From: Collinsella sp. TF06-26
GTDB taxonomy: Bacteria > Actinomycetota > Coriobacteriia > Coriobacteriales > Coriobacteriaceae
Reading direction: 5' to 3'
Length of the DNA stretch: 64,000 nt
Assembly: GCF_002232035.1 (NCBI RefSeq)
Contig: NZ_NKXR01000006.1
Coordinates: 50,819 to 114,818, forward strand
Under the pieces are notes generated by a model. The model ran no database searches. It had not been told where the DNA came from and worked only from the letters and a program-made list of their open reading frames with translations. This document shows, one piece after another, positions 44,065 through 52,697 of this stretch (position 1 is its first letter; the number at the start of each line of letters is the position of its first letter). Both the position numbers and the translations under genes were made by a program.

Positions 44065-44103
44065 AAACCTGCCAAAATAAACCTGTCCCTTTTTGGTAGG
44101 TTT
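44065..44103 (-). repeat. REP-like hairpin with GGGACAG core, copy 2
   Basis: AAACCTGCCAAAA and TTTTTGGTAGGTTT flank TAAACCTGTCCC. Same core as 44008 but a different stem sequence, and opposite orientation. It lies immediately upstream of the cyclo-ligase start. Confidence 0.75.
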
Positions 44104-44119
44104 GGGAGAGGGGGCTGGA

Positions 44120-44716
44120 ATGGATAAGGCTGAGTTGCGGCGGGCGGTGATTGCTCGGCGCGATGCTCTTGATTTGGACTTGCGGGCAGCGAAGTCTGCT
44201 GATATCTGTGCACGGCTGGTTGAGCTGCTGGGCCGCTTGGATGCCGCGGCGCCGCGCACCGTTGCCGTCTATGCCGCGATGGGTTCCGAGGCAGACCCTG
44301 CCGCGTTTGCCGCTGCGGCCGCCGCGCGCGGCTGGCGCGCAGCCTATCCGTGCATGCTCTCGGCAGCCGAAGCCGCAGCTTGTGGCCAGCGTATGTGCAT
44401 GCGGGCAGTTGCCGCCGACGATGCGTCCGCGGCTCCGTTTATCACTCATCCCACGCGAGCCTTCGCTGCCGCGGACATCGGCAGCAACCGCTTCCCTATC
44501 GTGCCTGCCGAAGCTCTCGACATGATCGTCGTGCCGCTCGTAGCCTTCGACCGCGCCGGCGCGCGCCTGGGCTACGGCGGCGGCTGCTATGACCGCTACC
44601 TGCCCATGCTCTCGCCCGCATGCCAAATCATCGGCATCGCCTTTGACGAGCAGCGTGTCGACCACGTTCCCACCGACGCCCACGACCTGCCGCTGCCCAA
44701 CATCGTCAGCGCCTAA
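44120..44716 (+). CDS. 5-formyltetrahydrofolate cyclo-ligase
   Basis: A 198-residue enzyme making 5,10-methenyl-THF from 5-formyl-THF with ATP. The N-terminus MDKAELRRAVIARRDALD and the C-terminal ATP/folate motif VPLVAFDRAGARLGYGGGCY DRYL (split here) are diagnostic. Slightly Ala-rich. The ATG at 44120 follows GGGAGAGGGGG. An upstream in-frame extension would lie in the REP hairpin and is rejected. Confidence 0.92.
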   Translation: MDKAELRRAVIARRDALDLDLRAAKSADICARLVELLGRLDAAAPRTVAVYAAMGSEADPAAFAAAAAARGWRAAYPCMLSAAEAAACGQRMCMRAVAADDASAAPFITHPTRAFAAADIGSNRFPIVPAEALDMIVVPLVAFDRAGARLGYGGGCYDRYLPMLSPACQIIGIAFDEQRVDHVPTDAHDLPLPNIVSA

Positions 44717-44742
44717 ATGTCGTTGTATCGCACCCGCAAGAT

Positions 44743-44910
44743 AAGCGTGGAAAATCTCCCACTTTGGGACTGTTCGGGGGCAAAAAACGGGAGATTATCC
44801 ACGCTCATTATTCAAACGTCCGATAATCCACGCTCGTATGTCTGAAAATCCACGCTCAATCAACGCGCGTCCAGATTTCCGCGCTCGTGTGTCCGATTAT
44901 CCGCGCTCGT
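44743..44910. repeat. GAGCGTGGA repeat family, locus 2
   Basis: AGCGTGGAAAATCTCCCAC and GGGAGATTATCCACGCTC form a long imperfect palindrome (44744-44807). It is followed by four direct units ending in ATCCACGCTC or its variants (TCCGATAATCCACGCTC, GAAAATCCACGCTC, AGATTTCCGCGCTC, TCCGATTATCCGCGCTC), spaced about 24-34 bp. Confidence 0.8.
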
Positions 44911-44934
44911 GCAGCTTAACGCCCCGCAACCGCC

Positions 44935-45897
44935 TCAACATGCACGCGGCACGCCGGCAACTTTGAGCTTGCGATCGAGCTTTGCCGGATCCCTCAGATC
45001 ATCCCAGCACAAGCGCACGATCCTGCAGTTATCAAGCAGCGAAAGCCTCGACTCGCGCTGGCGCTCATCAAACTGCGCCTTTGCGAGCTTGCCCTCCTCC
45101 GCTGCCTTCTCGCTTTTAACGAATCCGTCAAATTCCCCGATGATCAGCCGATCTTCCACGCGCCACAAGTAGTCGACGCGATACGGCCGTCCCGGCTCAA
45201 CCGGGTCGAACAGCTCAATTTGCAGCTCCGGCGTCTGCCAGCCGCGCTCGATCATCAGGGCGCGCGCCTTGGACTCGCCACCGCTTTCCGACAGGCCATC
45301 GGCATACCGTGCAACCCTGCGCGCCGTCACAACACCGCGACGATTTAAGCCAAGCTTGTTGACTGCCTCAACGAGATGCTCCTTCGACAACAGCTGCTCA
45401 TGAAGCGCCGAGTCCGCAATGATCAGTCCCTCGACAAACGATGCATCGACCAGGCAATCCGTAATCGTTTGATCGATATCGGTCACGGCAATGTCCATCT
45501 GGGTGGCCCGTGTTTGACGAACATAACGATGGCGAACGACCTGAGAGTCCGGCGTCGTTGATTGTGCCGGTGCCACGGCGATATGGATGTGCGTCAAATT
45601 GGCATGCGAAACCGAAAGGCCATAGATAACAGCCGCCGTATAGGAGCAAAACGTCCAGTCGGGATGCTTTTGCGCATGGGCCCGCACCCGATGCAGATAA
45701 CGCTGTCGAAACTTGAGTTCGGACCAATATTCCGGACGCGCATACAGCCCTGGCATGACCGCCTCGAGACTTCCCGCCGCCACCCGTCGCTCAATCTGCT
45801 TTGCCTCCGCCGCAGTTCGCGCGTACACGCAGCTCATCTGCTGTTCGCATGCCTTAATGTGACCTGCAAGTCTTTGATTCGCCGTCATGTTTGCCAT
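44935..45897 (-). CDS. AbiEi-like antitoxin/regulator with C-terminal nuclease-fold region
   Basis: A 320-residue protein. The N-terminal half (EAKQIERRVAAGSLEAVMPG, LYARPEYWSELKFRQRYLHR) is like AbiEi-type winged-helix transcriptional antitoxins. The C-terminal part (PYRVDYLWRVEDRLIIGEFD, GFVKSEKAAEEGKLAKAQFD) resembles the DUF559/Vsr-like nuclease fold with D-x-E-x-K-like spacing. Such single-gene proteins are common in actinobacteria and have no established role. The ATG at 45897 (GGAGGCG) is chosen. No AbiEii nucleotidyltransferase partner is adjacent. Confidence 0.75.
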   Translation of the reverse strand: MANMTANQRLAGHIKACEQQMSCVYARTAAEAKQIERRVAAGSLEAVMPGLYARPEYWSELKFRQRYLHRVRAHAQKHPDWTFCSYTAAVIYGLSVSHANLTHIHIAVAPAQSTTPDSQVVRHRYVRQTRATQMDIAVTDIDQTITDCLVDASFVEGLIIADSALHEQLLSKEHLVEAVNKLGLNRRGVVTARRVARYADGLSESGGESKARALMIERGWQTPELQIELFDPVEPGRPYRVDYLWRVEDRLIIGEFDGFVKSEKAAEEGKLAKAQFDERQRESRLSLLDNCRIVRLCWDDLRDPAKLDRKLKVAGVPRAC

Positions 45898-45952
45898 GTC
45901 GCCTCCAAACTCTTGGAACGGCGCCAACGTACCAGACGGTTTCATGCGAAGT

Positions 45953-45987
45953 CTGACCAAATGCTGTCCAGCAGCTGACCAAATGCT
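45953..45987 (-). promoter_or_regulatory. Direct repeat upstream of the AbiEi-like gene
   Basis: CTGACCAAATGCT occurs at 45953-45965 and again at 45975-45987, 22 bp apart (two helical turns), 55-90 bp upstream of the start. This is a plausible autoregulator site, as AbiEi proteins bind repeats in their promoters. The rest of 45988-46190 shows nothing I recognise. Confidence 0.5.
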
Positions 45988-46193
45988 TGACGGTTTTGGA
46001 CGTTTTAGGCCAATGCTCTATATCTGCAGGTAGAGCGGTTGTCCAGAGGTCCCTGTCTCCACATCTTTATGCCTCAAAAGCCGTCGATTTCCTTAAAAGA
46101 AAATATGCTGTGGCTCGAAACTACCTAGTTTGCGATGCTGTCCGTAAACACTCGACGCGTGGTGCTGCCGCCTACGACAGCCGCAGAAAAATC

Positions 46194-46288
46194 GAGCGTG
46201 GAAAATCTCCCACTTTGGGCCTGTTCCTCGACCAAAAGTGGGAGATTATCCACGCTCATTCAACATGCGTCCGATTATCCACGCTCGT
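46194..46288. repeat. GAGCGTGGA repeat family, locus 3
   Basis: GAGCGTGGAAAATCTCCCAC and GTGGGAGATTATCCACGCTC form the palindrome (46194-46258), followed by one TCCGATTATCCACGCTC unit. Confidence 0.8.
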
Positions 46289-46335
46289 CGCGTAGCGGCC
46301 ACGGTAACCGCCGCAGCCACAGCCACGACAGCGGC

Positions 46336-47262
46336 CTAGTGCTCTTCGCCGGCGCGGGCCAGGTCGTAGGGCGTGGTTTGGTAGACGTAGTAGTTGAGCC
46401 AGTTGGTGTAGAGCAGCTGAGCCTGGCTGCGCCAGACGTTGCGCGGCTCGGCGGTGGGGTCGTCGTTCGGGAAGTAATGCGCCGGCACCTGAGGGTTGAG
46501 GCCGCGCTTCACGTCGCGCTCGTACTCCAGACGCAGCGTGTCGGTATCGTACTCGGGATGGCCAAAGACAAAGAAGCGACGGCTGTCGGTCGACTTGACG
46601 ATGTACAGGCCCACCTCGTCGGACACGGCCACGACCTCAAGCTGCGGCTCGGCCTCCACGTCCTCGCGGCGCACATCGGTGTTGCGCGAATGCACGGCAT
46701 AGAAACGGTCGTCAAAGCCGCGGACCAGCGGGCTTTGCGGCTTCACCAGATAATGCTCGAACACGCCGCTCGCCTTTGCCGGCAGATCGTACTTCTGGAT
46801 ACCGTAATGATGGTACAGACCGGCCTGCGCGCCCCAACAAATGTGCAGCGTAGAGTGCACGTGCGTGGTGGACCAATCCATGATCTGGCAGAGCTCGGGC
46901 CAGTAGTCGACCTCCTCGAACGGCATCTGCTCCACCGGCGCGCCCGTGATAATCAGGCCGTCGTAGTGGATGTCGCGGATGTCGTCGAACGTGCGGTAGA
47001 ACGTCTCCAGGTGGCCGGCACTCACGTGCGTGGCCTCGTGCGTTTTGGTGCGCAGCAGGTCCACCTCCACCTGCAGCGGCGTGTTGGAGAGCTTGCGCAT
47101 GATCTGCGTCTCGGTGGCGATTTTGGTGGGCATGAGGTTGAGGATGAGCACGCGCAGCGGACGGATGTCCTGGTGCAGCGCGCGGTACTCGGTCATGACA
47201 AAGATGTTCTCGCTCTCGAGCTGCGCGGCGGCAGGGAGGGCGTCGGGGATGCGAATGGGCAT
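46336..47262 (-). CDS. metAA: Homoserine O-acetyltransferase, MetA type
   Basis: A 308-residue member of the MetA family, first step of methionine synthesis from homoserine. The nucleophile Cys142 lies in [10 protein letters not shown]; catalytic His and Glu lie in VFGHPEYD. Residue 111 in the motif IITGAPVE is Glu. In this family Glu111 selects acetyl-CoA and Gly111 succinyl-CoA, so acetylation is predicted. AAGGAG precedes the ATG. Divergent from the dehydrogenase gene. Confidence 0.92.
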   Translation of the reverse strand: MPIRIPDALPAAAQLESENIFVMTEYRALHQDIRPLRVLILNLMPTKIATETQIMRKLSNTPLQVEVDLLRTKTHEATHVSAGHLETFYRTFDDIRDIHYDGLIITGAPVEQMPFEEVDYWPELCQIMDWSTTHVHSTLHICWGAQAGLYHHYGIQKYDLPAKASGVFEHYLVKPQSPLVRGFDDRFYAVHSRNTDVRREDVEAEPQLEVVAVSDEVGLYIVKSTDSRRFFVFGHPEYDTDTLRLEYERDVKRGLNPQVPAHYFPNDDPTAEPRNVWRSQAQLLYTNWLNYYVYQTTPYDLARAGEEH

Positions 47263-47430
47263 GGATGCTCCTTACGAGTCAGTTGCAGCTATGGTACAAC
47301 GAGCGGCCCCATCCGCGCGAGCACATCGCCCAGTGATGCCGCCAGCGGCCCAAATCACTCCAAAAGTAGAGATTAAGGCATGTCCCAAAAATCTACGGCG
47401 CTTTAGCCTAGCAAAGTGGCGGCAGGACGC

Positions 47431-47436
47431 TACAAT
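47431..47436 (+). promoter_or_regulatory. Probable -10 box of the 2-hydroxyacid dehydrogenase gene
   Basis: TACAAT 37 bp upstream of the ATG; the -35 (TAGCAA, 16 bp before) is weak. In the same 211-bp divergent region no SAM riboswitch was found for metA. Confidence 0.45.
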
Positions 47437-47473
47437 GGTTCGACGCGAAAAACTCGGCCGAAAGGATACATAT

Positions 47474-48451
47474 ATGTACCAGACGCGTAAGATCGGTGTG
47501 GTCGGCCAGGGCCACGTAGGAGCACATGTCGCCAACAGCCTGCTCATGCAGGGCATTGCCGATGAGCTGTACCTGTGCGATATCAACGATGCCAAGGTGA
47601 CGTCCGAGGTCCAGGACCTGCGCGACTCCCTTTCGTTTGTCCCGTACAACACCAAGATCGTCAACTGCTACGACCACTACGAGGAGCTGGCCTGCTGCGA
47701 CGTCATCGTCAACGCCGCCGGCAAAGTCGCGCTGGCCGCCGGTAACCGCGACGGCGAGCTGTTCTTTACCACCGACGCCGCGCGCACCTTTGCCAAGCGC
47801 ATTGTCGACGCCGGCTTCGACGGCATCTTCGTGAGCATCTCCAACCCCTGCGACGTCGTGTGCACCGAGCTGTGGCACCTGACCGGCTACGATCCCAAGA
47901 AGATCATCGGCTCGGGCTGCGGCCTAGATTCGGCCCGCCTGCGCACCGAGATCTCCAAGAAGGTCGGCGTGAGCCCCAAGTCCATCGACGCCTACATGAT
48001 CGGCGAGCACGGCTTTAGCCAGCTTGCCGCCTTTAAGGCCGCGACCATCGCCGGCAAGAGCCTTAACGAGCTTCAGGCCGAGAATCCCGACAAGTACGCC
48101 TTCGACCACATGGAGGTCGAGGAGCTCGCACGCAAGGGCGGCTACGTAACCTACCAGGGCAAGCAGTGCACCGAGTACGCCGTCGCCAACTCCGCCGCGC
48201 GCGTCTGTGCCGCCGTGCTGCACAACGAGCACGCCGTGCTTTCGGCCTCTACGCTTATGACCGGCCAGTATGGCGAGGAGGGCATCTTCACCTCCCTGCC
48301 GTGCGTGATCGGCGCCGAGGGCGTCAAGGAGGTCTACACGCTCGACCTTTCCGAGCACGAGCTCGAGGGCTTCCACAAGAGCTGCCAGCACATCCGCGAC
48401 AACATCGCCCAGCTCGACTGGTGGGATGCCGAGGCCTACGACGCCAAGTAA
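47474..48451 (+). CDS. NAD-dependent L-2-hydroxyacid dehydrogenase (L-lactate / L-hydroxyisocaproate type)
   Basis: A 325-residue LDH/MDH-fold enzyme. NAD-binding GVVGQGHVGAHVANS, SISNPCDV, GSGCGLDSARLR and the catalytic His in MIGEHGFSQLAAF are visible. The substrate loop (NAAGKVALAAGNRDGELFF) lacks the Gln of classical LDH and the Arg of MDH and is longer, resembling L-2-hydroxyisocaproate dehydrogenase. It probably reduces 2-oxoacids from amino-acid fermentation. AAAGGATACATAT precedes the ATG; a strong terminator follows. Confidence 0.88.
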   Translation: MYQTRKIGVVGQGHVGAHVANSLLMQGIADELYLCDINDAKVTSEVQDLRDSLSFVPYNTKIVNCYDHYEELACCDVIVNAAGKVALAAGNRDGELFFTTDAARTFAKRIVDAGFDGIFVSISNPCDVVCTELWHLTGYDPKKIIGSGCGLDSARLRTEISKKVGVSPKSIDAYMIGEHGFSQLAAFKAATIAGKSLNELQAENPDKYAFDHMEVEELARKGGYVTYQGKQCTEYAVANSAARVCAAVLHNEHAVLSASTLMTGQYGEEGIFTSLPCVIGAEGVKEVYTLDLSEHELEGFHKSCQHIRDNIAQLDWWDAEAYDAK

Positions 48452-48494
48452 GCGTCGGTTGCCGCGACACCTCGCGAATCTAAGCGCGATACCA

Positions 48495-48536
48495 AGCGGG
48501 CCGCGCCGGAAATCCCCGGCGCGGCCCGCTTTTTTG
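48495..48536 (+). terminator. Terminator of the 2-hydroxyacid dehydrogenase gene
   Basis: AGCGGGCCGCGCCGG-AAATC-CCCGGCGCGGCCCGCT followed by TTTTT. Confidence 0.95.
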
Positions 48537-48584
48537 ACTCGCGCTGCGCCCTTGCGAATCGAAGGTGAATGGTTTTCCCGTTAC

Positions 48585-49553
48585 TTAGTACTGCTCGATG
48601 CCCATGTAGCGACGAACCTCGGGGCTGTGGTCGAACACCTTGCCGCGGGCGGCGCGCAGCTCGCAGCTCATCGCGTAGAAGAAGATCGGCTCCAAGAACG
48701 AACGCACGCTGGCGGGCACGTCGCCCAGGCCGTACTCGAGCGCATCGAGTACCATGACCGTATCGGTGTGCGTGTTGAGGAACGCAAGTGCGCGCTCCTC
48801 CATGGGGCGGCACTCACCCGATCCGAGCTGCACAAAGTAGAACACGCCGGGCTCGGTGGCCTCGAAGGGACCGTGGAAGTACTCGCCGGAATGGATGTAG
48901 CAGCAGTGCTGCCACTGCATCTCCATGAGCGAACAGATGGCCATAGCGTAGGTCTGGCTAAAGTTGGGGCCGGATCCCAGGATATAGAAGAACTTGTGCT
49001 GCTGGCAGAGCTCGGCAAAGTGATCGCCCAGCTCGGCGTTGAGCTTCTCGCGGGCGGCAGGCAGCAGCGCGTCCATCTGCTTAAGGCCGGCGTAGATGTC
49101 GGCGAGCGCCTCGTAGCCCTCCTGCTGGTCGAGCAGCTCGGCAGCCATTAGCACGCCAATGCCCTGCGGGACCTCGGCCTGCGACTCGCCCTTGCCCCAC
49201 GGATAGACCCAAGTGGTCCACTTGCCGTTGTCGATCTTGGAGCCCGCGTAGTCGGTCATAGTCACGACCTCGGCGCCGGCGGCGAGCGCCATCTCGCAGG
49301 CATCGACAACCTCCTGCGTATTGCCGCTGTGGCTGCAGGCGACGACGAGCGACTTCGGCCCCAGGCTCTTGGGCGCCATCAGGCAAAACTCGCGTGCCGT
49401 GTAGACCGTCGAGGCAAACGTGGTGGCCTCGCGCTTGAGCAGCTCGTTAGCCGGCATCAGGTCGATCATCGAACCGCCGCAGGCGATCCAAAAGACGTTC
49501 TCGATCTTACACTTGCGCTCGATAATTTCCTGAATCAGATCGTGTGCGTTCAT
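48585..49553 (-). CDS. SIS-domain sugar isomerase/deglycase (FrlB-like), copy 1
   Basis: A 322-residue protein with two SIS domains. Sugar-phosphate binding segments: VFWIACGGSMIDLMPANELL, VVACSHSGNTQEVVDACEMA, and FYILGSGPNFSQTYAMAICS, then HSGEYFHGPFEATEPG. The GEYFHGPFE motif is shared with the two other SIS proteins here (55668, 61033) and with fructoselysine-6-phosphate deglycase FrlB. It is preceded by a paired operator-like motif and by a GntR gene on the same strand. Proposed substrate: a phosphorylated glycated amine; this is inference. Confidence 0.85.
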   Translation of the reverse strand: MNAHDLIQEIIERKCKIENVFWIACGGSMIDLMPANELLKREATTFASTVYTAREFCLMAPKSLGPKSLVVACSHSGNTQEVVDACEMALAAGAEVVTMTDYAGSKIDNGKWTTWVYPWGKGESQAEVPQGIGVLMAAELLDQQEGYEALADIYAGLKQMDALLPAAREKLNAELGDHFAELCQQHKFFYILGSGPNFSQTYAMAICSLMEMQWQHCCYIHSGEYFHGPFEATEPGVFYFVQLGSGECRPMEERALAFLNTHTDTVMVLDALEYGLGDVPASVRSFLEPIFFYAMSCELRAARGKVFDHSPEVRRYMGIEQY

Positions 49554-49609
49554 GGTGATGCCCCTCCTTTTGTGGCGGTTTTGAACGACGATGGCTCGTA
49601 CCTGCGGTC

Positions 49610-49691
49610 GTTCTATATTGTTCTATTTATAGCACGCACAACGACGCTCGTGAAGCCATTTCGCCAAACTTGTTCTATGTTGTTCTATCTG
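49610..49691 (-). promoter_or_regulatory. Paired operator-like repeats between GntR-1 and SIS-1
   Basis: GTTCTATATTGTTCTATTTA (49610-49629) and GTTCTATGTTGTTCTATCTG (49672-49691): each is a TTCTAT-N4-TTCTAT direct repeat, 62 bp apart. They flank the probable SIS-1 promoter and are the likely sites of the GntR encoded just upstream. Confidence 0.65.
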
Positions 49692-49697
49692 TGGACG

Positions 49698-50453
49698 TTA
49701 GATGTCGAAGACGTAGCGCGAGCCCACGATCTTTTGGCGTCCGAGCAGCAAGGGCCGCTCGTCCGCATCGGTAAAGTACGCCTCCATATAGAAGAGCGGC
49801 TCACCAACCGGTACCTCCAGCAGCGGGGCTGCCTGGGCATCGGCAAGCGCAATCTCCACGGTGCAGGGATCGGACTTGAGCGGCGCGCGGCCCGAATGCT
49901 CTGCAACGAGCGCAAAGATGGAATTGTCCGTGAGGTCCTCGTCGCGCATCGTTTGCAGATACGGGTGGTCGGCCAGCACAAAGGCGTTGTTCTCGAGCAT
50001 GACGGGCACGCCATCTGCCGTGCGCACGCGCTCGACCACGATGAGCTCGCAGCCGGGTTCCACCCCAAAAAACGCCGCATCCTCGCGCGTCGCCGCGACC
50101 ACCGTACGCGACACCAGACGCGCTCCGGCCACCATGTCGTTGGCGGCACAACCCTCAGTAAAGCTCTGGACGTCGCCTTTCTGGACAATCTTGCGCTTGA
50201 GCTTGGGAGCGCACACAAAGGTGCCCCTCCCCTGCTGTCGGTTGAGATATCCCGCGCGCGACAGCTCCTCGATGGCGCGGCGCACGGTGATGCGTCCCAC
50301 GCCGTAAGACTTCGCGAGCTCCATCTCGGAAGGGATGCGCGAGCCGGCCGCATACACGCCGCGCGCGATCTCGCCCTTCAGGTCGTCCATGACCTGCTGG
50401 TACAGCGGTACGGCGGATACGCCAGCGCGGTCGGTTTTATCGTCGGTTGCCAT
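49698..50453 (-). CDS. GntR/HutC-family regulator (UTRA domain), GntR-1
   Basis: A 251-residue regulator. The winged helix (PLYQQVMDDLKGEIARGVYA, RIPSEMELAKSYGVGRITVR) is at residues 17-90, and the UTRA ligand-binding domain follows (GCAANDMVAGARLVSRTVVA ... LFYMEAYFTDADERPLLLGR). The UTRA domain senses sugar-phosphate-like effectors. The ATG lies 3 bp after the recQ stop; GGAG upstream. Confidence 0.9.
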   Translation of the reverse strand: MATDDKTDRAGVSAVPLYQQVMDDLKGEIARGVYAAGSRIPSEMELAKSYGVGRITVRRAIEELSRAGYLNRQQGRGTFVCAPKLKRKIVQKGDVQSFTEGCAANDMVAGARLVSRTVVAATREDAAFFGVEPGCELIVVERVRTADGVPVMLENNAFVLADHPYLQTMRDEDLTDNSIFALVAEHSGRAPLKSDPCTVEIALADAQAAPLLEVPVGEPLFYMEAYFTDADERPLLLGRQKIVGSRYVFDI

Positions 50454-50455
50454 CG

Positions 50456-52435
50456 TTACGCTCCATCCCGCGCATGCTCGGATTCAAACTCTTCAATCGC
50501 CGCCATAAACTGCTCGCCAAAGGCATCGGCCTTTTTCTCGCCAATGCCGTTGACCTGAATCAGCTCGTCGCGCGTCTGCGGGCGCAGGCGGCACAGGCCG
50601 CGCAGGGCCTTGTCGGAAAAGACCATGTACGGCGCCATCTCGAGCTCGGTCGAGATCTCCTTGCGCAGGGTACGCAGGCGCTCGAACAGCTCGGCATCGT
50701 CGCCCACGCGCGGGCGCTGATCCAGCTCGGCCTCCTCGCGCAGCAGATCCACCGCACGGCGAGCACGGGCCGAGGCCTTGCGCTTGGATGCGCGACGCTT
50801 AACGGTAAAGGCAAACGCCTCGTCCTCGACCTCGCCGGCACGCGGACCCAGGCCCACGACCGGGTACTGCCCCTGCGAGGTGGCCAAATAACCGCGGCCG
50901 CACAGCTGGCCAATGATATCCTTGATGCGCCCGACCGATTCGCTCGACAGCTCACCGTAGCCGCGGTCCTCGTCCAGATGCATCTGGCGAATGCGCTCGG
51001 TGTTGCCGCCGTGAAGCACGTCGGCGATGAGCGACTTGCCAAAGCGCATGGGACGCGTGGCCACATAGCGCACGGCGGCGCGGGCCATATCGGTGACGTC
51101 CTCGGCCTCGAACTGCGTGAGGCAGTTGCTGCAGTTACCGCAGCCCTCGGCCTCGTCCGGGGCGGTGCCGCCCGTACCGGCCGCGGCATGCTCGGTCGCG
51201 GCCTCGTCGCCAAAGTAGCGCAGCATGTATTCGCGCAGGCAGCCGGTAGTATTGCAGTAGCCCTCCATCTGGTTGAGCAGACGATATCGATTCTGAAGCG
51301 CCCACGCGCGTTGCTCGTCGTCGAGCGCCTCGTCGGCAGCATCGCCGCGGTCGATCAGAAAGCGACGCATGCGAAAATCGTTGCCGTTCCACAGCAAGTG
51401 GCAGCTGGCCGGGTCGCCGTCGCGGCCGGCGCGGCCCGCCTCCTGGTAGTAGGCCTCGATGCTCTCGGGCACGTTGTTGTGGATTACGTAGCGCACGTTG
51501 GGCTTGTCGATGCCCATGCCAAAGGCGTTGGTGGCAACCATCACCTGGATGTCATCGTCGATAAAGGCACGCTGGCTTTGACGGCGGGCGTCGTTGCCCA
51601 TGCCGGCATGGTAGCGGCCAACGCGAATGCCGCTGGGGCCCAGCGCCTCGGCAAGCTCGCCTGCCAACGCATCGACCGTCTTGCGGGTCGAGCAATACAC
51701 GATGCCGCTCTCGCCCGAATGCGCAATCACATAGTCGCGCACCCACGCTGCCTTGGCCTTGTCGCCCATCTCCTCGCAGCCAAAGTAGAGGTTCTTGCGA
51801 TCGAAGCCCGTCACCACCGTCGCGGGATTTTGCAGGCCGAGCATCTGCTGAATGTCCGCGCGCACACGCTCAGTCGCCGTAGCGGTAAAGGCCGCCACGA
51901 TGGGGCGCTGCGGCAGGGAATCGATGAACTCGCGAATCTGCAGGTAGGCGGGGCGGAAATCCTGGCCCCATTGGCTTACGCAGTGGGCCTCGTCAATGGC
52001 CACGAGCGGAACGCCAATGCCGGCGGAACCCGCGGCCTCCTGGGCAAAGGCTAAAAAGCGCGGCTCGAGCAGGCGCTCGGGCGCCACGTACATAAGCTGG
52101 TAGCGGCCCTCGCGCGCCCGTTTGAGCACGGTGTTTTGCTGGGCCGGAGTAAGACTGGAGTTGAGATAGCTGGGTCGCGCACCCGCCGCGAGCAACGCAC
52201 GGGTCTGGTCCTCCATAAGCGACAGCAGCGGACTCACCACAAAGGTGATACCGGGCAGCATGAGCGCGGGCACCTGGTAGCAAATGGACTTGCCGGCGCC
52301 CGTGGGCATAACGCCCAGCGCGTCGCGACCGGCAAGGATCGCATCGACCATGCGGTCCTGCCCCGGGCGAAACGAGGTGTAGCCAAAATAGGCGCCGAGC
52401 GTGTCGAGCGCCATCTGCTGCATGCTTTCGGTCAT
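50456..52435 (-). CDS. recQ: RecQ-type ATP-dependent DNA helicase
   Basis: A 659-residue 3'-5' helicase. Walker A MPTGAGKSICYQVP, DEAH box AIDEAHCVSQWGQDFRP, motif VI EAGRAGRDGDP, RQC zinc site (YCNTTGCLREYMLRYFGDEA, CGNCSNCL) and C-terminal HRDC (LCRLRPQTRDELIQVNGIGE) are present. It repairs stalled forks. It shares a transcript with GntR-1. Its position in a sugar island is probably coincidental. Confidence 0.94.
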   Translation of the reverse strand: MTESMQQMALDTLGAYFGYTSFRPGQDRMVDAILAGRDALGVMPTGAGKSICYQVPALMLPGITFVVSPLLSLMEDQTRALLAAGARPSYLNSSLTPAQQNTVLKRAREGRYQLMYVAPERLLEPRFLAFAQEAAGSAGIGVPLVAIDEAHCVSQWGQDFRPAYLQIREFIDSLPQRPIVAAFTATATERVRADIQQMLGLQNPATVVTGFDRKNLYFGCEEMGDKAKAAWVRDYVIAHSGESGIVYCSTRKTVDALAGELAEALGPSGIRVGRYHAGMGNDARRQSQRAFIDDDIQVMVATNAFGMGIDKPNVRYVIHNNVPESIEAYYQEAGRAGRDGDPASCHLLWNGNDFRMRRFLIDRGDAADEALDDEQRAWALQNRYRLLNQMEGYCNTTGCLREYMLRYFGDEAATEHAAAGTGGTAPDEAEGCGNCSNCLTQFEAEDVTDMARAAVRYVATRPMRFGKSLIADVLHGGNTERIRQMHLDEDRGYGELSSESVGRIKDIIGQLCGRGYLATSQGQYPVVGLGPRAGEVEDEAFAFTVKRRASKRKASARARRAVDLLREEAELDQRPRVGDDAELFERLRTLRKEISTELEMAPYMVFSDKALRGLCRLRPQTRDELIQVNGIGEKKADAFGEQFMAAIEEFESEHARDGA

Positions 52436-52534
52436 GGTTTCCTAACGTCCAAGTCGTCTGCCGCCGATTATACGCCGCCACGCGGACCGGTGCCGCACGG
52501 CTGCCGGCCGCGGGCGATACAATCCGAAGGGAAC

Positions 52535-52629
52535 GAGCGTGGATTTTTGGACACTTTCCGGATGAGCGTGGATAATCTCCCACTTTGAACCCGTCACCAA
52601 ACCAAAAACGGGAGATTATCCACGCTCAT
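52535..52629. repeat. GAGCGTGGA repeat family, locus 4
   Basis: A unit GAGCGTGGATTTTTGGAC is followed by the palindrome GAGCGTGGATAATCTCCCAC / CGGGAGATTATCCACGCTC. It directly abuts, and seems to have truncated, the family 1 structured element at 52632. Confidence 0.8.
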
Positions 52630-52631
52630 TC

Positions 52632-52697
52632 TGCAGATTGCCGCTCTGGCGGGCTTGCAGCGTCGGCCCGTTACGCGGTTTGGTAAAACCGCGTAAC
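52632..52697 (-). repeat. Structured 3' element after GntR-2 (family 1, copy 2, 5' truncated on the plus strand)
   Basis: CAGATTGCCGCTCTGGCGGG, CTTGCAGCGTCGG and the hairpin GTTACGCGGTTT-GGTA-AAACCGCGTAAC, ending at the base before the GntR-2 TAA. The partner half of the long stem is missing; the GAGCGTGGA repeat occupies its place. Confidence 0.75.

Noticed and set aside
44743..44910. CRISPR-like direct repeats
   Set aside because: Spacing is irregular, units are degenerate and the same units occur with a palindrome at other loci; a dispersed repeat family fits better.
47263..47330. SAM riboswitch upstream of metA
   Set aside because: The leader is too short and lacks SAM-I/II core motifs.
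50456..52435. RecQ as part of the sugar island or a defence system
   Set aside because: It is a normal full-length RecQ with RQC and HRDC domains; co-location with GntR-1 is not evidence of shared function.
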